From contig CAJXIK010000099.1 in assembly GCA_913054445.1 (NCBI GenBank), positions 1 to 7,213 on the forward strand: a stretch of DNA of 7,213 nucleotides. Direction: 5' to 3'. The stretch is from an uncultured Bermanella sp. Its GTDB lineage: Bacteria > Pseudomonadota > Gammaproteobacteria > Pseudomonadales > Oceanobacteraceae. Of the stretch, positions 4,554 through 7,213 are shown one piece after another (within the stretch, counting starts at the first letter, position 1; every line of letters starts with the position of its first letter). The notes beneath the pieces are model-generated. The model was not told where the DNA came from. It ran no database searches and saw only the letters and a program-made list of their open reading frames with translations. The translations under genes and the position numbers were made by a program.

Positions 4554-6701
4554 ATGACTGAAGCCATTCGTTTTGAAAAAGACAGCGACAACATCGTCAC
4601 CCTAACCATGGATTTACCAGGCCAGGGTGCCAACATCATGAACAAGACCTTTAACGATGCGTACAAGGCCATCGTGCTGCGCATCGAACAAGAGGCCGAT
4701 TCTATCAGCGGTATTATTATTGCCTCGGCCAAGAAGACTTTTTTTGCCGGCGGCGATCTTAACGATCTAATTAACATAAAAGCAGAACAAGCCAGCGAAT
4801 ATTTTGCCGAAATTGAAGCCTTAAAAGCGCCCATGCGCACGCTGGAAACACTGGGTAAGCCCGTAGTGGCGGCCATCAACGGCGCGGCATTGGGCGGCGG
4901 GCTGGAAATTTGCCTAGCCTGTCATCACCGCGTTGCCATCGACACCCCAAAAACCAAGTTGGGCCTGCCCGAAGTGGGCCTAGGGTTATTACCCGGCGGC
5001 GGCGGTGTGGCACGCATGGTACGCATGCTGGGCTTAGAAGCAGCCTTTAAATACCTACTAGAAGGCAAGCAAGTTAACCCCCAAACCGCGCTTAAAGACG
5101 GCATCATAGATGAGCTGGCCAGCGACGCCGAAGATATGATGGCCAAGGCCCGCGCCTGGATTTTAGCCAATCCACAGGCGGCGCAGTCGTTCGATGCCAA
5201 GGGTTACAGGATGCCTGGCGGCACACCACTGTCGCCAAAGGTCGCGCAGATGCTGGCCATGTTGCCCTCTATCTTGCGCAAGAAAACCAAGGGCTGCTAC
5301 CCCGCCCCCGAAAAAATCATCGCTGCCGCCGCCGAGGGTGCGCTCACCGACTTCGACACCGCCTGCCGTATCGAGACCCGTTACTTTGTCGAGCTAACCA
5401 CCGGCCAGGTGGCTAAAAACATGATTGGCACCCTGTGGTTCCAATTAAATGAAATCAAGGCCGGTGGCTCTCGCCCCCAGCAGATTCCTAAATACACCAC
5501 TAAACAGGTGGGCATATTGGGTGCGGGCATGATGGGCGCGGGCATCGCATACAGCTCTGCCATAGCGGGCATTGCCGTGGTGCTTAAAGATGTCAGCTTG
5601 GCAGCCGCCGAGAAAGGCAAGGCCTACAGCGAAAACCTATTGCAGAAAAAAGTTAGCCGTCAACGCATGAGCCAGCAGAAGATGGACAGCATCCTCGCCC
5701 TCATCACCCCCACCGAAAACGCCGCAGACCTAAAAGGCTGCGACCTCGTTATCGAAGCCGTCTTTGAAAACCGTGATCTGAAGGCCAAGGTCACCCAAGA
5801 AGCCGAGCAGTTCATGGACAAGGAAGGAATCTTCGCCTCTAACACTTCGACCCTGCCCATCACCGGCCTAGCCGAGGCCTCGCAACACGCCGACCGCTTT
5901 ATCGGCATGCACTTCTTTAGCCCAGTGGACAAGATGCCGTTAGTGGAAATTATTGTTGGCGAGAAAACCAACGATGAGACCCTAGCGCGCGCCTTCGACT
6001 ATGTGTTGCAAACCAACAAGACGCCAATCGTGGTGAACGACAGCCGCGGTTTCTTCACCTCACGCACCTTTACCACCTACATCAACGAAGGCCTCACTAT
6101 GCTGGCCGAAGGTGTACACCCGCAGGTAATTGAAAGCGCCGCGCTGCAGGTGGGTATGCCCATCGGGCCATTGGCCATTCAAGACGAAGTGAGCATGAAC
6201 CTAAGCCGCAAGATCATCGACCAGACCCGTCTCGATATCGAGGCCGAAGGGGGCACCTTAGCCGTGGATGCGGCAGAGCAGCTCACCTTGCGCATGGTCG
6301 ATGAGTTTAAACGCCCGGGTAAATCTGACGGCGCAGGCTTCTACCAGTACCCAGCCGAAGGCAAGAAATCGCTGTGGCCCGAGCTAGTAACCCGCTTCAC
6401 GAAAGAAGAGGTGCAACTGCCGTTCGAGGACATTAAGGAGCGCCTGTTGTTTAGAATGTCGCTAGAGACCTTGCGCTGCTACGAAGAGAAGGTACTAACC
6501 TCGGTACGCGATGCCAACATCGGTTCTATCTTTGGTTTGGGTTTTGCGCCTTGGACAGGGGGTGCCATTCAATACGTAAACCAATACGGTGTGCGTAACT
6601 TCTACCAGCGCGCCAAGCAACTGAGCGAGCAATATGGTGAGCGCTTCACACCGCCTGCCTTGTTAATAAAACAGGCCGAGCAAGACCAGCCTTTCGAGTA
6701 A
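4554..6701 (+). CDS. Multifunctional enoyl-CoA hydratase/3-hydroxyacyl-CoA dehydrogenase (FadB/FadJ-like)
   Basis: This 715-residue fusion is the usual length for the alpha subunit of the fatty acid oxidation complex. The N-terminal crotonase domain (about 1-190) has oxyanion-hole motifs KKTFFAGGDL (60-69) and INGAALGGGLE (108-118), and catalytic glutamates E118 and E140 (LPEVGLGLLPGGGG). A Rossmann NAD-binding domain starts at VGILGAGMMGAG (319-330). The dehydrogenase catalytic pair is H453 (GMHFFSPV) and E465 (MPLVEIIVG). Two C-terminal dehydrogenase repeats follow (about 498-600 and 625-710). It should hydrate enoyl-CoA and oxidise the hydroxyacyl-CoA with NAD, passing product to the upstream thiolase. 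The start at 4554 (MTEAIRFEK) is chosen because AAGGAG lies seven bases upstream. A frame-open ATG at 4494 lies inside the thiolase gene and adds 20 unrelated residues. The usual Pro-Gly-Phe at the domain junction reads Arg-Gly-Phe (498-500). Confidence 0.96.
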   Translation: MTEAIRFEKDSDNIVTLTMDLPGQGANIMNKTFNDAYKAIVLRIEQEADSISGIIIASAKKTFFAGGDLNDLINIKAEQASEYFAEIEALKAPMRTLETLGKPVVAAINGAALGGGLEICLACHHRVAIDTPKTKLGLPEVGLGLLPGGGGVARMVRMLGLEAAFKYLLEGKQVNPQTALKDGIIDELASDAEDMMAKARAWILANPQAAQSFDAKGYRMPGGTPLSPKVAQMLAMLPSILRKKTKGCYPAPEKIIAAAAEGALTDFDTACRIETRYFVELTTGQVAKNMIGTLWFQLNEIKAGGSRPQQIPKYTTKQVGILGAGMMGAGIAYSSAIAGIAVVLKDVSLAAAEKGKAYSENLLQKKVSRQRMSQQKMDSILALITPTENAADLKGCDLVIEAVFENRDLKAKVTQEAEQFMDKEGIFASNTSTLPITGLAEASQHADRFIGMHFFSPVDKMPLVEIIVGEKTNDETLARAFDYVLQTNKTPIVVNDSRGFFTSRTFTTYINEGLTMLAEGVHPQVIESAALQVGMPIGPLAIQDEVSMNLSRKIIDQTRLDIEAEGGTLAVDAAEQLTLRMVDEFKRPGKSDGAGFYQYPAEGKKSLWPELVTRFTKEEVQLPFEDIKERLLFRMSLETLRCYEEKVLTSVRDANIGSIFGLGFAPWTGGAIQYVNQYGVRNFYQRAKQLSEQYGERFTPPALLIKQAEQDQPFE

Positions 6702-6725
6702 CCGAGCACGCTCGCTCCGCCCAAC

Positions 6726-6756
6726 CCGGCCATGGTGTTTTTATCTCCATGGCCGG
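6726..6756. terminator. Perfect inverted repeat between convergent genes, candidate terminator
   Basis: CCGGCCATGG (6726-6735) and CCATGGCCGG (6747-6756) form a perfect 10-bp stem with an 11-base loop (TGTTTTTATCT). Flanking CCGC/GCGG and AA/TT can lengthen it with small bulges. It sits between the stop codons of the plus-strand beta-oxidation gene and the convergent minus-strand gene, where a shared terminator is expected. No U-tract follows on either strand, so it may act as an RNA-stabilising end or a weak bidirectional terminator rather than a classical one. Confidence 0.45.
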
Positions 6757-6779
6757 TTAGCGGGGTGCGCCAAGCGTCA

Positions 6780-7151
6780 TTAAGGCCGTTGGTGAGCGGG
6801 TAATTCGCTCACCATCTTACGCGCCAGCACGATCCAATCTTCCATCAATGCCTTCGCCATCACCGCCAACCCCGGCTGTTTCTTAGCCAAAACCTCATTC
6901 TGATTGTATGCCATCAAGCCCTCGACCACGGCACGTACCTGAAACGAATCCAGCGTGACGCGAAAGTGGTCGCTATTTTTATTGGTATTATCCACCCCCT
7001 CTTTTGGCAACGGCTCGCCACTAATGATGTTGCGCACCTGCAACGCCAAACTAGGATTAGCCTGACGCAACAGGTCATAGCTTAGCTTGAGGCTGCCACG
7101 ACTAAATACATCTGCATCGCTCATTTCATATTCTGTGCTGTCTTCACTCAT
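6780..7151 (-). CDS. Hypothetical protein of unknown function (123 aa)
   Basis: I do not recognise the family. The 123-residue product is predicted to be soluble, with no signal peptide or membrane segment. It has an acidic, probably disordered start (MSEDSTEYEMSDADV), helical stretches such as GSLKLSYDLLRQANPSLALQVRNII (19-43), a polar middle (EGVDNTNKNSDHFR) and a helical C-terminal half rich in Leu, Ala and Met (about 65-115). The start at 7151 is preferred to an ATG at 7160 because CAGGA lies eight bases before 7151, whereas it abuts the 7160 codon. Gene-like composition, a plausible ribosome binding site and a -10-like upstream element support a real gene. It is convergent with the beta-oxidation operon, so its position says little about its job. 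An 8-bp inverted repeat (GGTGAGCG/CGCTCACC, 6791-6813) lies within its last codons. Confidence 0.75.
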   Translation of the reverse strand: MSEDSTEYEMSDADVFSRGSLKLSYDLLRQANPSLALQVRNIISGEPLPKEGVDNTNKNSDHFRVTLDSFQVRAVVEGLMAYNQNEVLAKKQPGLAVMAKALMEDWIVLARKMVSELPAHQRP

Positions 7152-7177
7152 GGTTTGCATCCTGTATCGATGGTGTA

Positions 7178-7207
7178 AGTATAGATCAAGGGGGCAAGTG
7201 CATTGAA
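7178..7207 (-). promoter_or_regulatory. Candidate promoter of the 123-aa hypothetical gene
   Basis: A good -10-like TATACT (7178-7183, minus strand) lies 27 bases upstream of the chosen start codon. The matching -35 would be TTCAAT (7202-7207) at 18 bases or TCAATG at 17, both weak. The window ends here, so further upstream elements cannot be seen. Confidence 0.35.
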
Positions 7208-7213
7208 ATAAGC

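Overview
The window looks like ordinary chromosome from a gammaproteobacterium, probably a marine or environmental one. The evidence is a RecA of gammaproteobacterial type, an E. coli-type LexA box (CTG-N10-CAG) in front of it, a DUF3010-type small protein (a family I recall as largely gammaproteobacterial), and a thiolase plus multifunctional beta-oxidation pair. I cannot fix the genus. There is no tRNA, rRNA, CRISPR array, insertion sequence or phage gene.

Layout. Bases 1-365 hold no gene. They contain a cluster of short palindromes with a CATCC core (1-58), a perfect bidirectional terminator hairpin (60-88) and a roughly 110-base branched palindrome (150-259). Next come three minus-strand genes read right to left: recA (366-1457), a DUF3010-like gene (1679-2128) and a dienoyl-CoA isomerase-like crotonase (2243-3085). 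A 240-base divergent intergenic region (3086-3325) separates them from a plus-strand two-gene operon: an acetyl-CoA acyltransferase (3326-4534) and, 19 bases later, a crotonase/3-hydroxyacyl-CoA dehydrogenase fusion (4554-6701). A convergent minus-strand gene for an unrecognised 123-residue protein (6780-7151) closes the window, with a 10-bp perfect inverted repeat between the two ends.

How the genes work together. The operon supplies hydration, NAD-dependent oxidation and thiolytic cleavage of beta-oxidation. The divergent crotonase keeps the three acidic residues of the ECH1-type dienoyl-CoA isomerase, an auxiliary enzyme for unsaturated acyl chains with double bonds at odd positions. The 3086-3325 region is therefore probably the shared control point of a small fatty-acid catabolism module. 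recA is an independent SOS-controlled unit: the DUF3010-like gene upstream has its own candidate promoter and a candidate terminator, and the LexA box and promoter lie between the two.

The least explained sequence is the branched palindrome downstream of recA. Five of its six non-Watson-Crick positions become G-U pairs only if the minus strand is transcribed, which is the recA sense. That suggests a structured RNA in the recA 3' region, or a mobile palindromic element read in that direction. I saw no convincing new multi-gene system here.
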